In this document: positions 1 through 7,524 of the stretch, one piece after another | Position numbering within the stretch: the first letter of the stretch is position 1 | How the letters are laid out: each line of letters opens with the position of its first letter | Origin: Funneliformis mosseae | Taxonomy: Eukaryota > Glomeromycota > Glomeromycetes > Glomerales > Glomeraceae | DNA: 11,570 nt | Reading direction: 5' to 3' | NCBI GenBank assembly: GCA_910592005.1 | Contig: CAJVPP010003463.1 | Span: 1 to 11,570, forward strand | The notes under the pieces: model-generated | Seen by the model: the letters and a program-made list of their open reading frames with translations, nothing else | Databases searched by the model: none | What the model was told of the DNA's origin: nothing | Program-made: the position numbers and the translations under genes

Positions 1-65
1 TCGACTCGACTCGAAAAAAATGAGTCGAATAGAGTTAGTCTTTAAACTCGACTCGACTCGACTCA
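1..65. repeat. TCGAC pentanucleotide microsatellite, interrupted
   Basis: Two runs of the pentamer TCGAC/ACTCG are visible (about 1-13 and 45-64). They are separated by about 30 bases containing an A7 run and an inverted half-copy (GAGTCGAATAGAG). The repeat forms the left edge of the window, and the MULE-like pseudogene to its right stops being recognisable exactly here. It is therefore either the breakpoint of a truncation or a repeat inserted into the gene. The repeat may continue outside the window. Confidence 0.85.
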
Positions 66-1039
66 TTCGGAACTCTATCTGTGGCAGACAGTAAACATTT
101 CAGAATCCACTGATAGGTTTCTTTAGTTTCATCTGATACAATGGCAGTTACAATCATACGCGAGCATGCATGATTATCTACTATTATGGTAAGAGACAGA
201 TACATTCGATATTTATTTGTTTGTGATATATTATCATTAATCGCAACATCGTAAAACTTGCGTTAGAGTTCAATCTGCGATGGCCTCATCCAAAACAGGC
301 CTGTAAGATGGTTATCTTCACCTTCCAGCCTCACTTTAACAAACCATCCATGTTTCTCACGTTGTAATTTCATTAATTTTTCAAACGTTTCGGCAGCATC
401 TGTTTTCGATTTATTCTGACTATTCTGAATGTGACAAATTGTATTATATACATATTTTGGGTGTATTACTATTTCAGAAAAACATTTTTGAAATGCGAGG
501 ATAATTGAATCCGCTCTACAGCCAATATTTACGAGAAATTCAATCTCTTCAAGAATTTCTGGACCAAGATAATGATTTGATACTAAATTTTCCTTTTCAA
601 CAAGAAAGTAGTTATGTTCGTTGCATAATGAGGTAACATATACGAGACCACCAGTAAGCCAAAGGTTAATTGTTCAAGGACAATTCGATTTTGCACTTTT
701 ACGCTCACAGGTATCTTCTATGTCAGCTTTCTTCTGTGCATGATATATTTCTGAAAACTTACACTTGAAGGTTTAACGTACAATCTCACCTTCTTTGTTT
801 TTTTTAAGCTGAAATTTCTTCACTTCAAAGCCAGTATTTTTTGCGAAGCTTTGAACTTGTTTCTCAGCCAAATCTTAGCTTTCAAACATATCTCCAGCCT
901 CAATACCAAATAATGAATATTCTTCTTTGCTAGACATACTTTCATATTCATATTTATCTTGTAGTTCATTAATATCATCTATCTCTTCTTCTGAAGAGTA
1001 CACCTCAAAAAGGTGGTGCTTATTATGCACATTATCCAT
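62..1039 (-). pseudogene. FAR1/MULE-type transposase remnant, 3' truncated
   Basis: This is the N-terminal two thirds of a Mutator-like transposase with a FAR1-type zinc DNA-binding domain. The reading starts at ATG 1037-1039 (first residues MDNVHNKHH) and opens with an acidic leader. A FAR1/WRKY-GCM1-like segment spans about residues 57-155 (blocks GFEVKKF, TFKCKF, SNCP, LCNEHNY). The start of the DDE core follows around residues 250-320 (blocks LFWMRPSQIEL, FYDVAINDN, TNKYRM, VDNHACSRM, VSDETKETYQW). Asp269 (233-235), within AINDN, sits where the first catalytic Asp of FAR1/MULE proteins lies. About 325 codons stay in a single frame. They are interrupted by four stops: TAA 875-877, TAA 773-775, TGA 674-676 and TAA 263-265. 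All could come from CAA or TGG by transitions. In the zinc domain the usual H-x-H pair reads HNY, so one ligand appears lost. Reading ends in the TCGAC repeat before the second catalytic Asp, so the gene is both broken and truncated. Family call is from motif recall, not a search. Confidence 0.82.
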
Positions 1040-1153
1040 TTAATCTATTTATAAAAAGTGATTAGGTAAGATAAGAATTTGTTTATTTTGGGCATGCTGT
1101 ATGCTAAATACTGTGTAACATGTGATACATTAGTATCGTGACGCATTTTTAAT

Positions 1154-1297
1154 TACACGCAAGAGTTTATGGATCTCGGCTATATTCCTAAACGGTTTCA
1201 TCATCCAAGAGTGGGGACGGTAAGTACTAAATCCATATGATTGGGCGAAGAGCCTCTAACTGGTCTTGCTTCTGCTATAGAATCAGCTTCTGAATAG
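1154..1297 (+). pseudogene. Protein-like orphan exon fragment, family unknown
   Basis: This plus-strand frame reads like real protein for about 47 residues, with blocks such as YTQEFMDLGYIPKRFHHPRVG and, further on, LGEEPLTGLASAIESASE. It is interrupted once by TGA at 1238-1240 (possibly CGA originally) and closed by TAG at 1295-1297. A TGA lies shortly upstream in frame. The composition (balanced charged, Pro and Gly residues; codon use richer in G and C than the flanks) differs from the surrounding low-complexity DNA. A canonical GTAAGT lies at 1219-1224 and could be an old 5' splice site, or coincidence. I do not recognise the family. It may belong to another mobile element or be a dead cellular exon. 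Confidence 0.35.
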
Positions 1298-1380
1298 TCC
1301 TGCATTTCTAATAATAATAATTATTAATAAACAATAGTTATATTTATATATTATACATCATGTGACATTCAAAAAAATCC

Positions 1381-1449
1381 AGGCGATGATCACCCAGATG
1401 ATGATCACCTAGGTGACAATCACTCAGGCGATAATTGCCTAGGCGATGT
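1381..1449. repeat. 15-bp palindromic minisatellite, 4.6 copies
   Basis: Four full 15-bp units begin at 1381, 1396, 1411 and 1426, with a partial unit from 1441. The consensus AGGCGAT-N-ATCGCCT is a perfect inverted repeat around one central base. Individual copies depart from it mostly by transitions at its CpG sites (for example ATCACC or ATTGCC instead of ATCGCC). It is a GC-rich island in AT-rich DNA. It could form cruciforms or be a leftover of a larger satellite family. No gene is attached to it. Confidence 0.85.
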
Positions 1450-1950
1450 TTAGAAATTCCCATAAATATCTATATAAACCACAAAATAAACAATTAAAAG
1501 ATTTTAGTCAAAAAATTATTCAATAACGTTAATGCATTTCTTATAATAAATATATTGTTTATTTTTCTCGAGGTGTAGGATGCACATTACATTCTTGGCA
1601 TTTAAATAATCAAAATATTCAAATTCCATGTATTGGACAATATACATTGTCACTGGGTTCATTTTCATTTATCTTAGCGTCTAAGTTGAAAGGCTACAGC
1701 AGTTGATTTTACATGTTGGAGTTTCTGACCTTAGGATTTTCTCTATGTCCTACAGGTATCCGTTATACTTAAATCAACTCAATAATTTATCACGTCTTAG
1801 AACTTAAGATATGTTAGTCGAACTCATAATAACTAACTCAATAGCAAGTTAATGTAGTGTATCACAACAATCCTAGGTGAAGGACAACGTTGAAGGGAAA
1901 AGTAATTTGTATAAATTTAAATTGATTCCTTTATTTATAACTTGAAACTC
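1450..1950. other. AT-rich DNA without recognisable genes
   Basis: I see no protein-like frame, RNA gene or repeat on either strand here. The stretch has moderately AT-rich mixed sequence around 1560-1900 that could be old unique or decayed transposon DNA, but no motif supports a specific call. Confidence 0.5.
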
Positions 1951-2020
1951 GTATGAAACTTACAAATGAGTTTATAAACTTGCAAAGGAGTTTATAGATT
2001 TACAATTGAATTAATTTACA
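1951..2020. repeat. 20-bp tandem repeat, about 3.5 copies
   Basis: A phase of exactly 20 bp runs from 1951: units at 1951, 1971 and 1991 and a decayed part from 2011. The units share a core close to ACTTRCAAAKGAGTTTATA. Divergence rises toward the right end. It lies between AT-rich unique DNA and a very AT-rich low-complexity stretch. Confidence 0.7.
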
Positions 2021-2861
2021 ACTTAAGCAAAAGCTATTCTATTTATACAAAATGACTTTGCTACGGCTAGCTACTTGTTACGCTATAAATTAACTAAATA
2101 TAGATATATGTCTCAATAAAAATATACTTAAATATAATAAAATAATAAAAATAATATAAATTATAAAAATAATAAAGAGGAATAAATAAATTACAGATGT
2201 TAAAGAAATTACAGACAAAATAAAGTAAATAGAATAAACAGACTGTTCAGAAAATACAAAGAAAATAGGCAAATCAGGTGAATTTTGTAAATCCTTCAAA
2301 TTAAATGATTTTCTAATGTAATACATCAATTAAGATCTTCTTTAATATGATCTACATAAAATTAAATCTAATGGCTTTGTAAATCATTTTTTTTGGGCAA
2401 ATTTTCAATGCTAACAATATATTATTTTTTTATAATTTTATAAGGTTAGAAATAAAAATTCTAAAATTAATATATTTTATTATTAAAAATATATAAAAAT
2501 AATTATTCTGATAGTAAACTTAAAAAGCAAATCATAAAAAAAGGATATTTGAATATATATTTGAAAGTAAAAGTTTCTTTGTAATTATTATATAAAATAT
2601 TAGAAAAAGTTTTCACTTTTCTAAATATATACTTAAATATAATATAAAGTTTGAATTAAATATTTTTTTAAATATTATATTAAACTCTAATGAACTTTCA
2701 GGTAATCAAATGAGCTGAATATAGAAAATATCAATATTCTAATCAACTAATCAATAGAATATTAGAAAGATTTTAAAAAAGTCTTAAATACATGATTTTT
2801 AATGTAATGTAACAGGATTGAATTGATAAATGTGATGCAATATATTGCAGATCTAAATGTC
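2021..2861. other. Very AT-rich low-complexity stretch, no gene
   Basis: This stretch is dominated by A/T runs such as ATAATAAAAATAATATAA. A minus-strand open frame at 2090-2329 encodes only a Phe/Ile/Tyr/Ser-rich string, as expected from AT-rich simple sequence; it has no start context or domain that would support a gene. No other feature is seen. Confidence 0.6.
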
Positions 2862-2953
2862 AGACATATCGGATATATTTGATATATTTGATATAACTGA
2901 TATCTTTGACATATTGGATATATTAGATATATTTGATTTATTTGTTATATCTG
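2862..2953. repeat. 9-bp (GATATATTT) tandem repeat, about 9 copies
   Basis: Units of 8-10 bp close to GATATATTT follow each other from about 2871 to 2952, with variants such as GATATAACT and GATATCTTT. The array directly abuts the oligo(T) run that marks the presumed 3' end of the minus-strand retroposon-like segment. It may therefore be that element's simple-repeat tail rather than an independent satellite. Confidence 0.8.
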
Positions 2954-3549
2954 TTTATGTATTAATTTTTTTTTTAAGTTACAGTATTCGATACATAGAA
3001 ATCTTTAAATAGAGTATTAAGGTGTTACCCTCTATACCTGAGAATTCCCCAAAGTTATAACTAGACACATAGTTCTAGCCAGAACCTGCCCTGTAATACT
3101 GGTCTAAAAATTGCCACCTAGGTCGACATCCCTAAGAGCTAGCCCTCAAAGTTCCTAAACCTCAGAACTACTGTCAAATATGGATAGAGGGATCACTTTC
3201 AGCCACAGGTACTTTTGTCAATTTTTTCCTGTATTTACCAACATCATATCTGAATACTATTACCTTTGCCCGGTATCAGGATATTTTTACACATGATCGG
3301 GAAGGCTTAGATATTGTTTATCTTATAGAACCTCAGAAAGGTAGGTGGCTGTCGTACCCAGTGTTGTCATGGGACATTGATGGGACACTGATGGGATGCT
3401 GATAGAACATAGATAGAACAGATAGGACCTTTGGGACATAGTGTGGGACAGGTTAGGACATATAGCTGGAACATATAACTGAGATAACAAATCTCTGAGA
3501 CATCAAGAATGTACATCACTGGTCGTACCCATATCGTCAAATTCATCCA

Positions 3550-3640
3550 GGAATTGAACCCAGCCTCTACCCCTAATGACAGCTCGATTGGAAGATGCTG
3601 CGGCAGTACAATGCAGTCTATTATCATCTTAGCCACCCGT
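3550..3640 (-). ncRNA. tRNA-like SINE head with A and B boxes (copy 2)
   Basis: On the minus strand GGTTCAATTCC (3550-3560) is a perfect B-box match. TGGCTAAGATGA (3624-3635) matches the A box at 11 of 12 positions. The A-B gap of roughly 60 nt is longer than in most tRNAs, as in a tRNA with an intron or a SINE head. No cloverleaf closes convincingly. It lies downstream of and in the same orientation as copy 1, so this may be a second SINE or an internal duplication. Confidence 0.5.
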
Positions 3641-3921
3641 AGGTAGTACCCAATCTACTAATTACTGGTTAATCACTTCGTTACTTGTGTAAGGGCCTCT
3701 GAAATTGAAGACGTGAGACAGTACCCATTACAGACCTATCAGCGAAGGCCAAGTTTCTATCGATCCCTGGCTTCATTTGCATCCACTTGTTCTGCAATTT
3801 CAGTATTTAGGCATGATTAACATCGATCAACAGGTCGATCGATCAGTTTCTAATGCATATTAGTATATACGCCCACATATTCAGTTACATATGAAATTCT
3901 AATGAAAATCATCTAGTTTTA

Positions 3922-4006
3922 TGCCTCGGCTGAGACTTGAACCTGTGGCTATTGCAGTGTAACCCACAATAGGAACTCAGTTGTTACCAACTGAACTAGG
4001 GACGCC
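3922..4006 (-). ncRNA. tRNA-like SINE head with A and B boxes (copy 1)
   Basis: On the minus strand TAGTTCAGTTGG (3987-3998) matches the pol III A box TRGYNNARNNGG at every position. GGTTCAAGTCT (3933-3943) matches the B box GGTTCRANYCC at 10 of 11 positions. The gap between them is about 43 nt. The 85-nt segment starts GGCGTCC like a tRNA acceptor strand. The 3' side (ending GCCGAGGCA) does not pair with it and the T stem is poor, so it is not a functional tRNA. A tRNA-derived SINE promoter is the simplest reading. Confidence 0.6.
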
Positions 4007-4418
4007 AATCCCCTTTTAATTATTAATATCATAAGATAACAATACTAAAAATATAATTTTAATATTATTAGATTCCTTTATTAGATAATTTAAATAAATC
4101 TAAAATCATCAAAATCAAATTACTGGTTAATTTATAATTGAAGTATATAAAATAATAATTTAAAAACTCTTTTGTAATATGTAATTCTATCTAAAATTTA
4201 TTTATAAATCTACACAAACTTTAATTTAAATTATATAATATAAATATAAGAAATAACATTCTCTTTTTTATTAAATTTTGTCTAAAAATTTTTATGTAAA
4301 AAATGTATATATTCAAAGGCAGCTACAGCTTAGCCTGCAAGTAAAAAACAAAACTCTCTTTTCAAACTTTTTTCTCTTTTAATTTTTCATACTTTATCCA
4401 AAAAATAGTTCTTTATTA
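4007..4418. other. AT-rich DNA without recognisable genes
   Basis: The sequence is low-complexity A/T-rich with no protein-like frame on either strand. A small island around 4315-4345 (CAGCTACAGCTTAGCCTGCAAG) is less AT-rich but gives no recognisable product. The right end supplies the target site of the foldback element. Confidence 0.55.
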
Positions 4419-4426
4419 GTCTAAAC
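4419..4426 (+). repeat. Left 8-bp target site duplication GTCTAAAC
   Basis: GTCTAAAC occurs here and again at 5337-5344, immediately outside matching termini. The length of 8 bp and the form nTnnnnAn agree with hAT-family target preference. The identity extends four more bases if the terminal ATTA is counted differently, but the 8-bp reading leaves symmetrical ends TAAWGCTCTGAAC. Confidence 0.7.
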
Positions 4427-5336
4427 TAAAGCTCTGAACGGTTCAGATTAATCTGAAAATTTTCAGTTCAGATCAACTTCAGTTCAGTTTCAGATTACAA
4501 AAAATCAATCCGAAAATTTTCGGTTCAGTTCGGATTTTTTTCAGATTATAAATCTAATCTGAACTGAAAAAAATCTGAACTGAACCGAAAATTTTGAATT
4601 AATCCAAAATTTCAGATCGTTTAGAACGATTAAATTTATAATTCTAAACGAATGATAAGAAAATCGTTCAATTGGAATAATCAAATTATCATTCTAAACA
4701 AACAATAAAAGAATTATTCGATTGGAATGATCAAAATATTGTTCCAAATGAACAATAATAGAATCGTTTGATTAGAATGATGAAATTATCGTTCTAATCG
4801 AACAATAAAGAATTGTTCGATTAGAACGATCAAAATATCGTTTCAAACGAATGATAATAGAATCGTTCAATTGGAATGATGAAATTATCATTTCAATCGA
4901 ACAATAAGAAAATCATTCGATTAGAACGATCACAATATCATTTCAAATGAATGATAAGAAAATCGTTTGATTAGAACGATCAAATTATCGTTCTAAACAA
5001 ACGATAAGAAAATTGTTTAATTGAAACGATCAAATTATCGTTCCAAATGAACGATAAAAGAATTGTTTGATTGGAACGATTAAATTATTGTTCTTTTGGA
5101 ATGATAAAAAATTGTTCATTTGGAATGATTAAAGTTATTGTTCTAAATGATCTAAAATTTTGGATTAATCTGAAATTTTCAGTTCAGTTCAGATTTTTAC
5201 CAGTTTACAGTTCAGTTCAGTTTCAGATTAGAATTTTTAAGATTTTTAATCTGAACTGAACTGAACTGAAATTTTTGGTTTAGTTTCGAATTGGCCTATA
5301 ATCTAGACAAACTGAACTGAACTGTTCAGAGCATTA
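4427..5336. mobile_element. Foldback, hAT-like non-autonomous element (910 bp)
   Basis: The ends are inverted repeats: TAAAGCTCTGAACGG at 4427 and the complement of TAATGCTCTGAACAG at the right end. The similarity continues inward with indels through both arms of about 190-200 bp. Both arms finish with the same inner block (ATTAATCCAAAAT ... TTTAGAAC). Arms are packed with the hexamer CTGAAC and its complement, a plausible set of subterminal transposase-binding motifs. The middle (4624-5152) is a 50-bp tandem array with internal inverted repeats, so the whole element could fold into one large hairpin. There is no coding capacity; a plus-strand open frame at 5071-5259 merely reads through repeat. 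hAT assignment rests on the 8-bp duplication and terminal TA; the transposase that would move it is not in the window. Confidence 0.75.
4624..5152. repeat. 50-bp tandem repeat made of nested palindromes, 10 units
   Basis: Unit starts (GAACGAT or a variant) fall at 4624, 4675, 4725, 4775, 4824, 4874, 4924, 4974, 5024, 5074 and 5123, a 49-51 bp period. Each unit contains two inverted repeats: ATCGTTC-n5-GAACGAT and TTATCGTTC-n5-GAACGATAA. The heptamer ATCGTTC thus alternates in orientation four times per unit, about 40 times in all. Copies have drifted mainly by transitions but keep the spacing. Confidence 0.9.
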
Positions 5337-5344
5337 GTCTAAAC
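5337..5344 (+). repeat. Right 8-bp target site duplication GTCTAAAC
   Basis: Identical to 4419-4426 and directly adjacent to the right terminus GTTCAGAGCATTA of the foldback element. Confidence 0.7.
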
Positions 5345-6101
5345 GATAGTATTTTTTATTAAAATATTTTTCATCACTTTTCTCAGCTATTTTTTCTCAT
5401 TTGTTTTCCTTTTTCTTTTTTATCTACAAATAGTGAGCATCAATGGGCATCTGAAATAATAATTAGAATTGATTTAATTTTAAATGTAAATAAATCTTAC
5501 ATAATGATTATTTAATTACCTTCATAAATAATAACACTCTTTTAAAAATCTATAATGTAAATATTAAAATGAAAAAAAAAATTTTAAAATATGAAAAGAT
5601 TTTTTTTATTTTGAAGTATAAGTAACAATTTTTTTATATGTTTTTTGCATTTTTATATATAAAATTATTTTATTTATTATTTTATAAATGAGAATTTTTG
5701 GCATTTTATAAATATAATATTTTTGAATTATATTTTAAAATTATAATTGATTAGCTATTAAATAAAAAAAGATCTAATATATATTTTATTAAAAATTCAT
5801 AAACTTTTATATAATTAGAAAATCTTTAATTTTACTATATATTACTAAGTAAAATTTATAAAATTCGATAATTTATTGTAAAGCAATATATAACCTATTA
5901 ATTTTAGCAGGATTTTCTAGTTTCTCATAACTGCGTGATTTGAGCCTTATGTAATACCTGCCAATAGCTGTAATTTGAATTGACAAACATCTTAGCATAG
6001 AAATTTGAGAGCCTTTTGACAAAACTTAATGATGATATAAAAACTCCTATGTCAAAAAGTTACTGTAATATTTGATTAGTTAATATTAATAGGTTTAAAA
6101 T
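5345..6101. other. AT-rich DNA without recognisable genes
   Basis: Long A/T runs fill this stretch. A somewhat less AT-rich piece (about 5910-6060) shows no protein-like frame or RNA signature. Nothing here supports a feature call. Confidence 0.55.
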
Positions 6102-6290
6102 TAATGCTCTGAACAGTTCAGTTCAGTCTAGATTATAGGCTAATCCAAAACTGAACTGAAAATTCTGGTTCAGTTCAGTTCAGATTATAAATCTTAAAAA
6201 TGCTAATCTGAAACTGAACTGAACCGTAAACCAGTAAAAATCTGAATCAAATCAAAAATTTTGGAATAATCTGAAAGTTCAGTTCAATAT
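6102..6290 (-). mobile_element. Solo arm of the foldback hAT-like family
   Basis: From TAATGCTCTGAACAG the sequence follows the reverse complement of 5336 down to about 5150. It shares the blocks CTAGATTATAGGC, GATTATAAATCTTAAAAAT and CTGAAACTGAACTGAAC, all with modest divergence. It is therefore the same arm as the right end of the full element, inserted in the opposite orientation. The copy fades out near 6290 before the 50-bp repeat core, and no partner arm or matching 8-bp duplication is visible. It is either a deletion derivative or a broken copy. Confidence 0.8.
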
Positions 6291-6317
6291 ATTTGAATCT
6301 CAAAGAGAACCTAATAT

Positions 6318-6954
6318 GCAATTCTTTAAAGAGTTTCGCAATTATTCTGTAATTCCTTTAGAGTTTTGCAAATAATTTGCAATTCTCTTAGAGTTATGTA
6401 ATTACTTTGCGATTCTCTTAGAGTTTCACAAGTAATTTGTGATTCTCTTAGAGTTTTGCAATTACTTTGCGATTCCCCTTAGAGTTTTACAAGTAATTTA
6501 TGATTCTTTTAAGAGTTTTGCAATTACTTTATGATTCTTCTTGAAGTTTCACAAGTAATTTTGCGATTCTCTTAGAATTTTGCAATTACTTTGCAATTTC
6601 CCTTGGAATTTCACAAGTAATTTGCGATTCTCTTAAGAGTTTTGCAATTACTTTGTGATTCTCTTGGAGTTTTATAAGTAACTTGCAATTCTCTCAGAGT
6701 TTCGCAATTATTTTGCGATTTTCCTTAGAGTTTTGCAAGTAATTTGCGATTCTCTTAAGAGTTCGCAATTACTTTGTGATTCTCCTTAGAGTTTTACAAG
6801 TAATTTGCGATTCTCTTAGAGTTTCGCAATTACTTTGCGATTTTCCTTAGAGTTTTGCAAGTAATTTGCGATTCTCTTAGAATTTTGCAATTACTTTAAG
6901 ATTCCCTTGAAGTTTCGCAAGTAATTTGTGATTCTCTTAAGAGTTTTGCAATTA
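6318..6954. repeat. 30-bp dimeric minisatellite, left half of split array
   Basis: About 21 tandem units of 30-31 bp. Units alternate between two types that differ in the core: GCAATTACTTTGC and GCAAGTAATTTGC. Both are followed by GATTCTCTTAGAG or the perfect palindrome CTCTTAAGAG. A true period of about 60 bp therefore exists. Copies vary by single bases and one-base indels. The array stops abruptly at the AATTA before the transposon end at 6955 and resumes at 10863 in register. Confidence 0.92.
6950..6954 (+). repeat. Left 5-bp target site duplication AATTA
   Basis: AATTA precedes the left terminus CAGTCAGG and is repeated at 10863-10867 after the right terminus CCTGACTG. Keeping one copy and deleting the element restores the ordinary array unit TTTTGCAATTACTTTGCG. 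Confidence 0.85.
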
Positions 6955-6976
6955 CAGTCAGGGAATTTACCAAATA
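6955..6976 (+). repeat. Left terminal inverted repeat
   Basis: Begins CAGTCAGGGAATTTAC and ends in AAATA. It differs from the complement of 10841-10862 at two positions (both readable as transitions, G/A and C/T). Confidence 0.88.
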
Positions 6977-7249
6977 TATTATAATGATCATTTCCTATTA
7001 TAGTAATAAATTTGCCAATCAGAATATTCTAGAATACTTCAATTATGATTAGTCAAAATTACAGAATTAAAAAGTTTTAAAATATTTATTGTATCTATAT
7101 TTAATACTAATAAAATTTATAACATATGCGCAATAAAAAATAACTTTTCTAATATCTGTTTCACTAACAAGTGATTTTTCAACAAGTTGGCCAAAGTTAT
7201 TTATAACATAAGCAAATCGTTAAAGAAATAGACGTTCAAAAAGCAGATT

Positions 7250-7495
7250 TTGAATAAATTTGCTGTTGAATAAATTATTATTGTGAAGAAATTACTATCA
7301 GAAAAATTGCTGTCAGAGTAATCAGAAAATTATTGGAAACATACCGCTAGAGAAATCGCTATTTGGAAAAATACCATCAGAGAAATTGCTGCTATTAATG
7401 TGAAATGCCGTTGGTGTAAAGTGCCATTGGTATGAAATACTATTGGAGAAATGCCGTTAGAGAAATTGCTATGGGAAAATTTCTATTAGAGAATG
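7250..7495. repeat. Degenerate ~15-bp tandem repeat inside the transposon
   Basis: Units of about 13-20 bp resembling AGAAATGCCATTRG follow one another: AGAAATTGCT, TGAAATGCCGTTGG, AAAGTGCCATTGG, TGAAATACTATTGG and AGAAATGCCGTTAG. The block lies between the end of the pseudogene (7525) and the left TIR, in the presumed 3' untranslated or subterminal zone. It is unrelated in sequence to the 30-bp array outside. No coding frame runs through it. Confidence 0.65.
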
Positions 7496-7524
7496 AGAAA
7501 AAAAAATTATTATTAGTCGTTAAA

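Larger units (their letters stand above)
2966..4006 (-). mobile_element. Composite tRNA-derived SINE-like retroposon segment
   Basis: This block stands out from its AT-rich flanks by higher GC content and complex sequence. On the minus strand it begins with a tRNA-like pol III promoter head (3922-4006), contains a second such head (3550-3640), and ends in ten consecutive A residues (T10 at 2966-2975 on the plus strand). The hexamer GTACCC recurs (about 3355, 3525, 3647 and 3722), suggesting internal duplication or two related copies joined head to tail. I found no clear target site duplication and no reverse transcriptase, so the outer limits and the split into two SINEs are uncertain. Several minus-strand open stretches, including 3367-3636, run through the repeats and look non-coding. 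If the call is right, mobilisation would depend on a LINE elsewhere. Confidence 0.45.

Noticed and set aside
2090..2329. 79-residue minus-strand open frame
   Set aside because: Low-complexity Ile/Phe/Tyr/Ser string read from A/T-rich DNA; no domain, no neighbours, composition explains it.
3367..3636. 89-residue minus-strand open frame
   Set aside because: Lies over the SINE-like segment and its second tRNA-like head; the non-coding reading fits better and the peptide shows no recognisable domain.
3922..4006. Functional tRNA gene on the minus strand
   Set aside because: A and B boxes are good but the acceptor ends do not pair and the T stem is poor; a SINE head is the better call.
2876..4018. 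Target site duplication for the retroposon-like segment (TATTAA near both ends)
   Set aside because: The matches are short, AT-rich and not adjacent to the presumed element ends, so they are expected by chance.
5071..5259. 62-residue plus-strand open frame
   Set aside because: Reads through the 50-bp repeat and the right arm of the foldback element; the peptide itself is repetitive.
6094..6101. TTTAAAAT as an 8-bp target duplication of the solo foldback arm
   Set aside because: It fits nTnnnnAn but no second copy is seen at the other end near 6290.
6318..6954. Possible CRISPR array because of regular ~30-bp repeats
   Set aside because: Units are directly tandem without unique spacers, no cas-like genes, and the host is eukaryotic by the intron and transposon types.
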